Shown here in pieces: positions 16,345 through 25,096 of a DNA stretch of 64,000 bases. A program made the position numbers and the translations under genes. Within the stretch, counting starts at the first letter, position 1. Each line of letters starts with the position of its first letter. Source of the DNA: Clostridium_AD sp050717515 (GTDB taxonomy: Bacteria; Bacillota; Clostridia; Clostridiales; Clostridiaceae); contig NZ_JBOITL010000032.1 of NCBI RefSeq assembly GCF_050717515.1, forward strand, positions 1-64,000. The letters run 5' to 3'. Below the pieces are notes generated by a model that saw only the letters and a list, made by a program, of their open reading frames with translations, ran no database searches and was not told where the DNA came from.

Positions 16345-17364
16345 ATGATATATTGGGAACTTAAAAAAATATTCAAATCAAAAACTGGAATAATTGTAGC
16401 AATAATATTTATTTTACTTTGTGTATCAATGGCTTTTATAAAACCAGAGATGGAAACACAAAAGTCACATAGAAATGAGCAATATCAGTTAATTAATGAT
16501 ACAAGACCAGCCACGGTAATTGCACAAGAAAAATTAGATGCAAAAATAGGAACAATAAAGGAAATGTCAAATAGTAAGGACAAAGATGATTTTAGTAAAG
16601 GTATAAAAGAAATATCAACTAAAAAACTGAAAGCTATGGAAGACACTAAGTATAGTGATGTTAGCTTCTGGAAGGTATTCGATTATAGAGCAACCAATAC
16701 ACTTATGGCATTCTTTATGGTGGTAATTCTAATCATAGTTTGTTGCAATATATACACGGATGAAATTGTGTCTACAGTAGAAAATTTGATTCTTACATCA
16801 AAAAATAAAAATAGAGCTTTATATTCAAAATTAGGACTTGGAATATTAATACCAACAGTTTTATATGGGTTTTATCTAGTAATCCAATTTATAATAACAG
16901 CAGTCCAATATGGCCTGCCAATAAATGGAGGGTTACAAGCCATAAGAATAATAGACAACCCTATTTTAGTAAGAGATGCATATACTATAACTCAATTTAT
17001 AATATTAAAGATAGGCATAATGATATTGATATTAGCTACACTAGGTGTAATTGCATGTTTATCTTCATTTTTAACAACAAGCTCAATTGCAGCTACAAGT
17101 GGATTCTTGATGTTTATTATTATTCCAAAATTGTTAACAATGGTAAAAGTAATTCCAGGTAATGTTCAAATGCTATTAAATAGTATTAATTTTGTAAATT
17201 TACTATTCTATTTTAAACAGTTTGCAGGCGTATATTATGGGAATGTAAAATTCTTTGGGATGAACTTTGACTTAATTAATCTTTGCCTTGGAATATTGGG
17301 AATGACTTTAGTGGCAGGAATTACAATGAGCATAGTATCATTTAAAAAAGTATTAGTAAGATAA
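16345..17364 (+). CDS. ABC-2 type transporter permease
   Basis: Membrane protein of 339 residues: one helix at about 14-32, a large outside loop (about 35-110), then five further helices. This is the ABC-2/ABC-3-like layout of antimicrobial-peptide and bacitracin exporters. RBS AAGGAGG. First gene of permease-ATPase-permease. The substrate cannot be read from the sequence; the neighbouring two-component system is typical of peptide-sensing modules. Confidence 0.75.
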   Translation: MIYWELKKIFKSKTGIIVAIIFILLCVSMAFIKPEMETQKSHRNEQYQLINDTRPATVIAQEKLDAKIGTIKEMSNSKDKDDFSKGIKEISTKKLKAMEDTKYSDVSFWKVFDYRATNTLMAFFMVVILIIVCCNIYTDEIVSTVENLILTSKNKNRALYSKLGLGILIPTVLYGFYLVIQFIITAVQYGLPINGGLQAIRIIDNPILVRDAYTITQFIILKIGIMILILATLGVIACLSSFLTTSSIAATSGFLMFIIIPKLLTMVKVIPGNVQMLLNSINFVNLLFYFKQFAGVYYGNVKFFGMNFDLINLCLGILGMTLVAGITMSIVSFKKVLVR

Positions 17365-17399
17365 TTAATAGATTTTAAAATTAGAGGAGGAATATAATT

Positions 17400-18287
17400 A
17401 TGAATAAGCTTGAGATAAAAAATTTAACAAAAAGCTATGGAAAAAAGAATGCAAACAATAATATAACACTTACTTTAGAAAATGGTGTATACGGACTACT
17501 AGGACCAAACGGAGCGGGTAAAACTACATTAATGAAACAAATAGTAACTTTAACAAAGCCTACTAGTGGAAAAATTATTTATAATGGAAAAAGTATTTAT
17601 GAAAAAGAAGATGAGTATAGAAATATTATTGGATATTTACCACAAGAATTTGGTGCATATAAGAATTTTACAGCAAAACAATTTTTGCAATATGTGGCTG
17701 CATTAAAAGGAATAGACAAAAAAAGTGCTTCCCAAAAAATTGATGAATTACTAAACCTTGTTGGATTATATGAGGTTAAAAATAAGGCAGTTGGTAAATT
17801 CTCCGGTGGTATGAAAAGAAGAGTTGGAATTGCACAAGTATTATTAAATGATCCTAAAATAGTTGTACTAGATGAACCAACAGCGGGCTTAGATCCCCAA
17901 GAAAGAGCAAGGTTTAGAAATCTTATCGCTGAAATATCAAAGGATAAAATAATAATACTTTCAACTCATATTATTTCAGATATAGAAGCAGTAGCAAGAG
18001 AAACTATAATGATTAAAAATGGCAGCGTTATAATAAAAGGAAATCATAAAGATATATTAAATGGCATGAAGGGAAAAGTATATAAGATTACAACAAATAA
18101 AGAAAATGAAGTTATGGATATACAAAGAGATTATAAGGTAGTTAACCTTCAAAGGGGTGCGGATATTACAGAGCTTAGAGTAGTAAGTGATAAAATGCCT
18201 CTATATGCATCAGCGCAGAGCATAGAACCAAGATTCGAAGATGTATATATGTTTTACTTTGATTTAGAAAATACTAAGGAGGTGTAA
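17400..18287 (+). CDS. ABC transporter ATP-binding protein
   Basis: ATPase of 295 residues that powers the two flanking permeases. Walker A GPNGAGKT (about residue 35), Q-loop YLPQEFG, signature FSGGMKRR, Walker B VVLDEPTAGLDP and the switch His in STHIISD are all intact. The C-terminal 70 residues after the ABC core are the extension common in BcrA-like ATPases. GAGGAGG precedes the start. Confidence 0.88.
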   Translation: MNKLEIKNLTKSYGKKNANNNITLTLENGVYGLLGPNGAGKTTLMKQIVTLTKPTSGKIIYNGKSIYEKEDEYRNIIGYLPQEFGAYKNFTAKQFLQYVAALKGIDKKSASQKIDELLNLVGLYEVKNKAVGKFSGGMKRRVGIAQVLLNDPKIVVLDEPTAGLDPQERARFRNLIAEISKDKIIILSTHIISDIEAVARETIMIKNGSVIIKGNHKDILNGMKGKVYKITTNKENEVMDIQRDYKVVNLQRGADITELRVVSDKMPLYASAQSIEPRFEDVYMFYFDLENTKEV

Positions 18288-18290
18288 CTT

Positions 18291-19055
18291 ATGGGAATTC
18301 TTATAAAATCAGAAATAAGAAAAATGTTATTAAAACCTAGCATAATAATAACTTGGATTGTTTTACTTTTATTTTGTAAAATTTTAATTAGGCCAGGTAC
18401 AGGTGCAGAGGTTTGGGCAGATGTATTTAGTAAAACTTATGGAATCGTACCACTTATAGGATTAATAACCTTTATGATAATTTCAGCTACATATACACTT
18501 GAATATAGCTCTAATATGAATGAACTTATCAATACGACCCAAAATGGAAAGAAAAAAGTTGTAATGGCGAAATGGATTGGTGCAGGCATATCAACGTCAA
18601 TAGTTAATGTATCAATAGTACTTATAATATATATAGATGGATTAATAAAATCTAATTTTAAAGGGTTAGACTTACCATTAAAAGATCTTTGGTATTTTGG
18701 AAATAGTGGTTCAAACATAACTGTATTGCAAATGATGATTATACTTATAATAACTGTTATAATAGGTTCATTCTTTTTCTCAGAACTCGGACTATATCTA
18801 TCATCGATAAGTAAATCAGCTTCTATACCTTTTATTTTTGGGGGTCTACTTATGGGAGTGCCATATATGCTAGGCGGTTTTGTACCTTCAAAATATTTTG
18901 GGGTAACTCCACTTTGGGGAATGATGTCATCAGAATTAATAAGATACAAGGTTCCAATGGCATTAATTATAGTTCAAATAGTAATAGTTATTGCTGGCTT
19001 TGTATTTTTACCAAAGGTTACCCACAAAGCATTTATAAAAGAAGGAAAAAGATAA
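18291..19055 (+). CDS. ABC transporter permease, second subunit
   Basis: Membrane protein of 254 residues with six predicted helices; it starts 3 bp after the ATPase stop, with GGAGGTG inside that gene's end. Sequence is unlike the first permease, so the transporter is probably a heterodimer. No defined family beyond ABC-2 permease is recognised. Confidence 0.7.
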   Translation: MGILIKSEIRKMLLKPSIIITWIVLLLFCKILIRPGTGAEVWADVFSKTYGIVPLIGLITFMIISATYTLEYSSNMNELINTTQNGKKKVVMAKWIGAGISTSIVNVSIVLIIYIDGLIKSNFKGLDLPLKDLWYFGNSGSNITVLQMMIILIITVIIGSFFFSELGLYLSSISKSASIPFIFGGLLMGVPYMLGGFVPSKYFGVTPLWGMMSSELIRYKVPMALIIVQIVIVIAGFVFLPKVTHKAFIKEGKR

Positions 19056-19102
19056 TCAGTTAGTTTTTATGGTATTATATAGTTAGAAACTTAAAGACAT
19101 TT

Positions 19103-19139
19103 CAAAAGACTAAACAATTAATAATTGTCTAGTCTTTTG
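19103..19139 (+). terminator. Hairpin ending the ABC operon
   Basis: CAAAAGACTA / TAGTCTTTTG (19103-19112 and 19130-19139) with an inner ACAATT/AATTGT stem. The TTTT is part of the stem; it is nearly symmetrical. Confidence 0.7.
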
Positions 19140-19193
19140 AAGTATTTAAGACAAGATCTTTATGTGATGATTTAATTTTAAGGGGTGATAATT

Positions 19194-19913
19194 ATGGAGA
19201 ATTCAATTAATAAAAGCAAAATACTAATAGTTGATGATGAAGAGGACATATTAAAACTTTTATCTACTGTACTTAAAAAAGAGGGTTTTGAAAATATATA
19301 TACTGCAATAGCGGCAAAAGAAGCAATAGATTTAGTATCGCGGTTAGACCCAGATATTATTCTCTTGGATATAATGATGCCAGGTAGAGATGGGTATGAA
19401 GTATGCAAAGAGATAAGAAAGACTTCTAGAACCCCAATTTTATTTATGTCGGCTAAGACGGAAGAGCTAGATAGGATTTTGGGTTTTGCTTTAGGGGCTG
19501 ATGATTATATTACAAAGCCTTTCAGTCCAAAAGAGGTTGCCTATAGAGTAAAGGCTCATTTAAGAAGAAATAATTATATTGATGAAGATAAAACCGAAAA
19601 AGACAAAATCATAGTTTTTGGACCTTTTGAATTAAATGAGGAAAAGATAGAGTTTAAAAAGAATGGTGAGCCAATACAGTTAAAAGCAAAAGAATTTAAG
19701 ATGTTAGCTTATATGTTGAAAAACCCAAACCAAATCCTCAGCAAGGAAAAAATCTGCAGTGGAGTTTGGGGAGAAGATTATATAGGCTTTGACAATACAA
19801 TTATGGTTCACATAAGAAGACTCCGAGAGAAAATAGAGGATAATCCTTCATTGCCCAAATATATAGTTAATATTAAAGGTCTAGGATACAAATTTGTTGT
19901 AAAGGATGAATAG
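19194..19913 (+). CDS. OmpR-family response regulator
   Basis: Two-domain regulator of 239 residues. The receiver has VDDEEDI, the phosphoacceptor in IILLDIMMPGRDG and ITKPF; the winged helix runs from about residue 140 (LSKEKICSGVWGED, then VHIRRLREKIE). The start ATG 19194 follows AAGGGG; the frame is open from GTG 19185. Paired with the kinase 2 bp downstream. It is the best candidate to bind the phased AAGGTTAA operators at 13870 and 16247. Confidence 0.85.
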   Translation: MENSINKSKILIVDDEEDILKLLSTVLKKEGFENIYTAIAAKEAIDLVSRLDPDIILLDIMMPGRDGYEVCKEIRKTSRTPILFMSAKTEELDRILGFALGADDYITKPFSPKEVAYRVKAHLRRNNYIDEDKTEKDKIIVFGPFELNEEKIEFKKNGEPIQLKAKEFKMLAYMLKNPNQILSKEKICSGVWGEDYIGFDNTIMVHIRRLREKIEDNPSLPKYIVNIKGLGYKFVVKDE

Positions 19914-19915
19914 AG

Positions 19916-21331
19916 ATGAAATGGAAATTAATAGCTAGATTCATGTGGACTGTGGTTTCTGTAGTTATAATTGTAATGATTATAAATATTATTGCAGTGT
20001 TTTCTTTTATTATTTATAATAATACGACAAAAAGCGCCTTAATAGAGAAAAAATTAGAAGATGTAGGGATAGAAAATTATACTAGAGATTTTAGTAAATA
20101 TATTATGATTAGTAAAGAAGCTGTGGATATAGACAAGGATGGTAAATCAAGTTTGGACAATAACAATATTTGGATACAAATATTAGATGAGCAAAGTAAA
20201 GAAGTATATAGTTATAGAAAACCAAAGGGCGCAAAAGAGAGCTATACTCCTTTTGAATTGATTAATCAATATAAATATGTGGATGTAAAAACAGGAGCTA
20301 CTACTTTTATAGGTGAAAAACAGATAAAAGGACGCAAATACAGCTATATAATAGGACTACCACTTGCCAAGGTGCAGAGGGAAGTAATTACTATTAACTA
20401 CGATAATTTTATAGGGATTATTGGTAAATTTATTTATAGCATCTTAATATTAGATGCGCTTATTGCATTGTTTTTTGCATACTTTTTCTCAAGAAGGCTT
20501 ACTAGACCTTTAAGTAATATAATAAATGGGGTTCTAGTATTATCTGATGGAAATTATAATTTAGAATTATCCGAAAAGGGTATATACACTGTGGTCTATC
20601 GAAACCTAAACAACCTTTCATCAACTCTTAAGAGCAATGAAATAGAAAGAAAAAAACTTGATAAGATGAGGGAAGAATGGATTTCAAATATGTCACATGA
20701 TATTAAGACACCTCTGGTATCTATAAAAGGATATGCGGAACTCTTAAGCAGCGATGACTATGATTTATCAAAAGAAGAGGTAAAACAGTATTCAAAAATA
20801 ATAGACAGTAAGGCCAACTATATAAAAGAGCTTGTAGATGATTTGAATTTAACAACAAGATTAAAAAATAAAGTATTGAAGTTAAACAAGAAAAAAGTAA
20901 ATATGGTTAGCTTGGTACGAAATGCTGTAATTGACATACTAAACGACCCGAGTAACGCTGAGGTAGATATTGATTTCATTTGTGAAAGTGAAGATATAGA
21001 AGCTTTTGTGGATGCTAGTCTTATAATGAGGACTATGAAAAATTTAATATATAATGCAATAGTTCATAATGAAGAGGGGGTAAATATAAAAGTATCCGTT
21101 GAAAAGAAGGATAACTTGAAAATTGTTATAAGTGATAACGGAAAAGGAATAAGACCGGAAGAGCTAAACCATATATTCGAAAGATATTATAGGGGTACAA
21201 ATACCGGGAAGGGACATGAAGGTTCAGGGCTTGGAATGGCTATTGCAAATGATATAGTAAAAGCACATGATGGCGAAATTAAGATACTAAGTGAGCTTGG
21301 ACGCGGTACTGAAATAGAAATCTATTTATAA
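19916..21331 (+). CDS. Sensor histidine kinase
   Basis: Membrane kinase of 471 residues: two helices (about 10-35 and 165-190) enclose an extracellular sensor of about 130 residues, then HAMP, H-box NMSHDIKTPLVSIKGYAELL, N-box NLIYNAIVHN and G-boxes DNGKGI and GSGLGMAIA. The large outside domain argues for an outside signal. It forms a two-gene system with the preceding regulator. Confidence 0.85.
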   Translation: MKWKLIARFMWTVVSVVIIVMIINIIAVFSFIIYNNTTKSALIEKKLEDVGIENYTRDFSKYIMISKEAVDIDKDGKSSLDNNNIWIQILDEQSKEVYSYRKPKGAKESYTPFELINQYKYVDVKTGATTFIGEKQIKGRKYSYIIGLPLAKVQREVITINYDNFIGIIGKFIYSILILDALIALFFAYFFSRRLTRPLSNIINGVLVLSDGNYNLELSEKGIYTVVYRNLNNLSSTLKSNEIERKKLDKMREEWISNMSHDIKTPLVSIKGYAELLSSDDYDLSKEEVKQYSKIIDSKANYIKELVDDLNLTTRLKNKVLKLNKKKVNMVSLVRNAVIDILNDPSNAEVDIDFICESEDIEAFVDASLIMRTMKNLIYNAIVHNEEGVNIKVSVEKKDNLKIVISDNGKGIRPEELNHIFERYYRGTNTGKGHEGSGLGMAIANDIVKAHDGEIKILSELGRGTEIEIYL

Positions 21332-21383
21332 ACAAGTATTTTATTTAAAGTTTTTTAAAGCATAATAAAAATGGGGGTTTACG

Positions 21384-21746
21384 ATGAATTTTATAGGTAA
21401 TATTATTTGGTTATTATTTGGCGGGATTTTTTCAGCTATTGCATGGTCTTTAGCAGGGTTAATTTTGTGTGTCACAATTATTGGAATACCCTTTGGTATT
21501 CAATGTTTTAAGATTTCAGCATTTGTATTATGGCCTTTTGGAAAAGAAATAGAGCTTGGTAATTTTGGGGTTGGAGGATTGGTTTTCAATGTCATTTGGA
21601 TAATTTTTTTAGGCTGGGAGCTTGCCATAGGGCACCTTATTACAGGTGCAATTTTTTGCATAACAATTATAGGCATACCATTTGGACTTCAGCATTTTAA
21701 ATTTGCTAAACTTGGGATCATACCATTTGGAGCAAAAATACAATAG
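21384..21746 (+). CDS. YccF-domain membrane protein
   Basis: Protein of 120 residues with two tandem YccF (DUF307) repeats: each has a helix followed by TIIGIPFGIQ or TIIGIPFGLQ and a FKIS/FKFAK segment. Inner-membrane family of unknown role. Preceded by GGGGG; may be read from the kinase transcript. Confidence 0.85.
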   Translation: MNFIGNIIWLLFGGIFSAIAWSLAGLILCVTIIGIPFGIQCFKISAFVLWPFGKEIELGNFGVGGLVFNVIWIIFLGWELAIGHLITGAIFCITIIGIPFGLQHFKFAKLGIIPFGAKIQ

Positions 21747-21798
21747 ATATAAATCAACGCTCTATTATTAATAGAAAATTTAAGACTTATTAATTAGT

Positions 21799-21842
21799 GG
21801 GGGCTTTCTATATAAAAGTTGATATCTAGCCTGAAAGCCCTC
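21799..21842. terminator. Hairpin between convergent genes
   Basis: GGGCTTTC / GAAAGCCC (21801-21808 and 21833-21840) with a 24-nt loop, between the YccF gene and the convergent HD-domain gene. T-runs are weak. Confidence 0.5.
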
Positions 21843-21896
21843 AGTATTTGTAAGATATGTTAGATTGAGAATTTCTTAATAAGCCACTCAGTACCT

Positions 21897-22523
21897 TTAT
21901 AGTTCAAAAGTATTCTCTATAACACCTGGTAATACACTATATATTGACCTTCCCAACTTCTCTTCAAAATATTGTTTATTTTCAAAAGTTATTTTCCATT
22001 TATTAATAATATGCTCATGTATCCCATGCCTTAGTGCTACATCAACCATTCTCTTTTCTATTAAGCAAAATCCATTTGGTAATGCTAGTGCATCACATAA
22101 TTGTATTAACCTATCATAATCATCATATTCTGCTGACTCAATGTAATTTTTAATAAAGTTATATTCTTCATTACTACAATAATCCCATTTTCCAAAACAA
22201 GTTCTTATATCTTGGCACTCAAATGAATGAGTTAAGCAAACCTTTGCTAGCTTATAATACCCCTTTTCCATAGCGAAATTATAACCATGTAAAATATGCT
22301 TCATATAGGAAACCCCAAATCTTACACCGATATCATGTAGCATTCCTAATACTAATGCAACATCTGGATTTAACCCTTTACAATTCTTTGCTATCAATTC
22401 TGCTGCTCTTCCTGCATTAATTGAATGTTCAATCCAAGGACCAGGATTTAATTTTTGTCCTTCTAGTAATAACAATTTTGCCTCCTCTATAGTTGGCACA
22501 CCTTGTTCCAAATAATTTTTCAT
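21897..22523 (-). CDS. HD-domain phosphohydrolase
   Basis: Cytosolic protein of 208 residues with the HD metal site: His in WIEHSINAGR, then LGMLHDIGVRFG (HD pair), and later LCDAL (Asp). The family cleaves phosphate esters of nucleotides and second messengers; the actual substrate is unknown. Transcribed away from the next regulator gene, with a structured leader (see 22561-22680). Confidence 0.8.
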   Translation of the reverse strand: MKNYLEQGVPTIEEAKLLLLEGQKLNPGPWIEHSINAGRAAELIAKNCKGLNPDVALVLGMLHDIGVRFGVSYMKHILHGYNFAMEKGYYKLAKVCLTHSFECQDIRTCFGKWDYCSNEEYNFIKNYIESAEYDDYDRLIQLCDALALPNGFCLIEKRMVDVALRHGIHEHIINKWKITFENKQYFEEKLGRSIYSVLPGVIENTFEL

Positions 22524-22560
22524 ACTTGTGCATCCCCTTTTATTAACGTATTCTAAGTAA

Positions 22561-22680
22561 CTGGCTTAGGAATGGTATCTAACTATAGTCATTCCCAACA
22601 CCAATGTCTGGCTATATATGAAATATAGACGGATTACCGACGGTGGTCTCGTGTATTACCACTATAGATAACACGTCAAA
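22561..22680 (-). other. Structured leader upstream of the HD gene
   Basis: On the minus strand the 370-bp gap holds several pairable arms: CGTGTTA with TAATACACG, and GGGAATG with CATTCC around a TAACTATA-like loop. It also has TAGCCAGACA, which reappears at about 32453 on the plus strand. It could be a cis-regulatory RNA or the end of an IS605-like element; I cannot decide. The rest of 22524-22897 is AT-rich and empty. Confidence 0.3.
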
Positions 22681-22897
22681 ACATCTTATTTAATTTACTT
22701 GATTATACCATTAATGTAAAAACGCGCAAGCGATAAATTCATAAGATAACTACTCTATAGAGCAATATGAGAGTATTATTAACGCTAAATTATATGTGTA
22801 ATAAGGTTAAAGGCATAAATGTTATAGAAAAAATACTTATATTTGGGTATAATCTAAATAAAGCTATAATATTTTTTTGTTAAAAGGAGCGATTTAA

Positions 22898-23545
22898 TTG
22901 AATATACTAATTGCTGATGATGAGAAACAAATGGTGAAAATTCTTTCAACTTATTTTCAAAAGGAAGGGTTTAATACAATTACAGCAGTGGATGGCGAGC
23001 AAGCATTAGATTTATTTCATTTGCATAAAATTGATTTAGCAATTTTAGATTGGATGATGCCTAAAGTTAGTGGTGTTGAGGTTTGCAAGTATATTAAAGA
23101 AAATAGTAATGCAAAGGTACTAATTTTAACGGCGAAAACGCAAAATGAAGATGAGATTGAAGCATTAAATTGTGGAGCTGATGAATACATAAAAAAGCCT
23201 TTTGATCCTAGAATACTTTTAATAAGGGCAAAAAAACTTATAAATATTAATGATGTGATAAATATTAATAATATAAAAATAAATACAGATGAGCAAAGGG
23301 TATATAAAAATGGAGAAGTCTTAAAATTAACAAAAATAGAATATGATCTTTTGATTTCCTTTGTTAGAAACAAGGGAATTATTTTATCCAGAGATAAGCT
23401 AATAGATTTAGTTTGGGGGATGGATTATGAGGGAGATTATAGAACGGTAGATACCCATATAAGAAGGCTCCGATCAAAAATAGGTGAGGATAGTATAAAA
23501 ACTTATAGAAGACTTGGTTACAGTATGGAGGCTGATGAAAATTAA
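22898..23545 (+). CDS. OmpR-family response regulator
   Basis: Regulator of 215 residues with TTG start after AAAGGAG. Receiver: IADDEKQM, phosphoacceptor in AILDWMMPKVSG, IKKPF. Winged helix from about residue 120 (LSRDKLIDLVWGMD, THIRRLRSKIG). Overlaps the kinase by 11 bp. A 16-codon shard of a homologue (CGADE) survives at 32522-32570, evidence for a tandem duplication. Confidence 0.85.
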   Translation: MNILIADDEKQMVKILSTYFQKEGFNTITAVDGEQALDLFHLHKIDLAILDWMMPKVSGVEVCKYIKENSNAKVLILTAKTQNEDEIEALNCGADEYIKKPFDPRILLIRAKKLININDVININNIKINTDEQRVYKNGEVLKLTKIEYDLLISFVRNKGIILSRDKLIDLVWGMDYEGDYRTVDTHIRRLRSKIGEDSIKTYRRLGYSMEADEN

Positions 23546-24905
23546 AATAAGTAAAAAATTGAGATTGTCTATAGCCTCAGTTATAATTTTTGTAACTATA
23601 ATTTCTATGGTAATAAATATATTCTTTATTGATAGATATTATATATTTAAAAAAACAAAGGCATTAAATAAGATTTCTGAGGGGATAAGCAGAGAAAAAA
23701 TAGATTATACTTTAAAAAATATAGGACAAATAGAAAAGAAAAATAGTGTCACTATAGTTTATTCAGAGCTAAGTAGTGACATTGATAATATTAATAAGGA
23801 GTTAATAACTAAATTTGATTTAAAAAAAATTAAATTAAATAAATTTTGGGTTACAGAAGATACCTTGAGCAAGATATCTAGTACAAGTGTAAATAAGATA
23901 TATGATCAAGGAGTAACAAAATATAAGGTATTAACAAAGTTTATAAAGGTTGATAAGTATATAGTTGCTATAGCAATGCCACTACCTTATATGGGGGAAA
24001 CTATAGATATTGTAAATAAGTTTAATATATATTTAAATATATTTTCTATAATTTTAATATTAATTTTAGTTAATATTTTTTCGAGTAAAATAATAAAACC
24101 ATTAGAACTTATAAAAAATTTATCAAAGGATATCGCTAGTTTAAATTTTAGAAAAGAAGAAATTAAAACAAATGATGAAATAGAAGAACTTGCTATAAGT
24201 ATAAATAGTATGAGTGAAAGCTTAGAGCAGGCACATAAGGAAATTAATCTTCAAAATGAAAGGCTAAAGACTTTGATTTCAGATATGGCTCATGAAATTA
24301 AAACCCCCTTAGCTTTAATAAAAGTATATGGACATGGTATTGAGGATGGGTTAGATGACGGAACATATATGGAGATAATTCAAGAGCAAATAGGCAATAT
24401 GGATAGTTTAGTAGAAAATATTTTATTTTTATCGAAAATTGAAAAAAAAGAATTAAAAAAATCTAGTTTTAGTTTAAAACAGAAGGTTAAAGATGTTTTA
24501 AAAAAATACAAACTACTTATAGATGAAGCTAACATAGAATTCATATTAAATATAGATAAAGATGATGAATGTATTGTTTATGGAGATGAGGAAGGGCTTG
24601 ATACTGTATTAAATAATTTAATTACAAATGCAATAAAGTATACTAATAATAACGAGGTAGAAATAGAAATATTTAAAGAAAACAATAATATAATATTTTC
24701 TATAGTGAATGGATTAGAGGAAAGTAGTGGAGAAAATTTAGAAAATATATGGGATCCTTTTTATGTGCTTGAAAAATCAAGGAGCAAGGAACTTTCTGGT
24801 ACAGGACTAGGTCTATCTATAGTAAAGAAAATATTAGAAAAGAATAATATCAACTTTGGGTTTAATGTAAAAGAAGATAAGATTGAATTTTATATAATAT
24901 TTTAA
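23535..24905 (+). CDS. Sensor histidine kinase
   Basis: Kinase of 456 residues from the ATG at 23535 (GGAGG just before); two helices (about 10-30 and 165-190), HAMP, H-box MAHEIKTPLALIKVYGHGI, N-box NNLITNAIKYT and the G-box GTGLGLSIVKK. The last residues taper into an AT-rich end. Partner of the preceding regulator. Confidence 0.85.
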   Translation: MKIKISKKLRLSIASVIIFVTIISMVINIFFIDRYYIFKKTKALNKISEGISREKIDYTLKNIGQIEKKNSVTIVYSELSSDIDNINKELITKFDLKKIKLNKFWVTEDTLSKISSTSVNKIYDQGVTKYKVLTKFIKVDKYIVAIAMPLPYMGETIDIVNKFNIYLNIFSIILILILVNIFSSKIIKPLELIKNLSKDIASLNFRKEEIKTNDEIEELAISINSMSESLEQAHKEINLQNERLKTLISDMAHEIKTPLALIKVYGHGIEDGLDDGTYMEIIQEQIGNMDSLVENILFLSKIEKKELKKSSFSLKQKVKDVLKKYKLLIDEANIEFILNIDKDDECIVYGDEEGLDTVLNNLITNAIKYTNNNEVEIEIFKENNNIIFSIVNGLEESSGENLENIWDPFYVLEKSRSKELSGTGLGLSIVKKILEKNNINFGFNVKEDKIEFYIIF

Positions 24906-25007
24906 CGACATTTCAGAAGGGAAGACCCCACATCTACAAGTAGAGAATATCTACCATAGCAAAATGAAATTTCAGTGTGAGTCTAAATCTCCTTCTGAAG
25001 TCGTTAA
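24902..25007. repeat. Long inverted-repeat element (about 105 bp)
   Basis: Outer arms TTAACGAC / GTCGTTAA, then, after a 2-nt bulge, TTCAGAAGG / CCTTCTGAA (24912-24920 and 24991-24999). The 70-base interior carries two copies of ATCTAC. It ends the kinase gene but has no T-run, so it looks more like a small palindromic mobile element or structured RNA than a simple terminator. Confidence 0.6.
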
Positions 25008-25096
25008 TATTGCAGCATCGCAGATGGTGATTTAAATATAGGTTTTGTAACATTGGTGTAACATTTCTATAGTATTTTCTTTATGAGGTGATTTAG

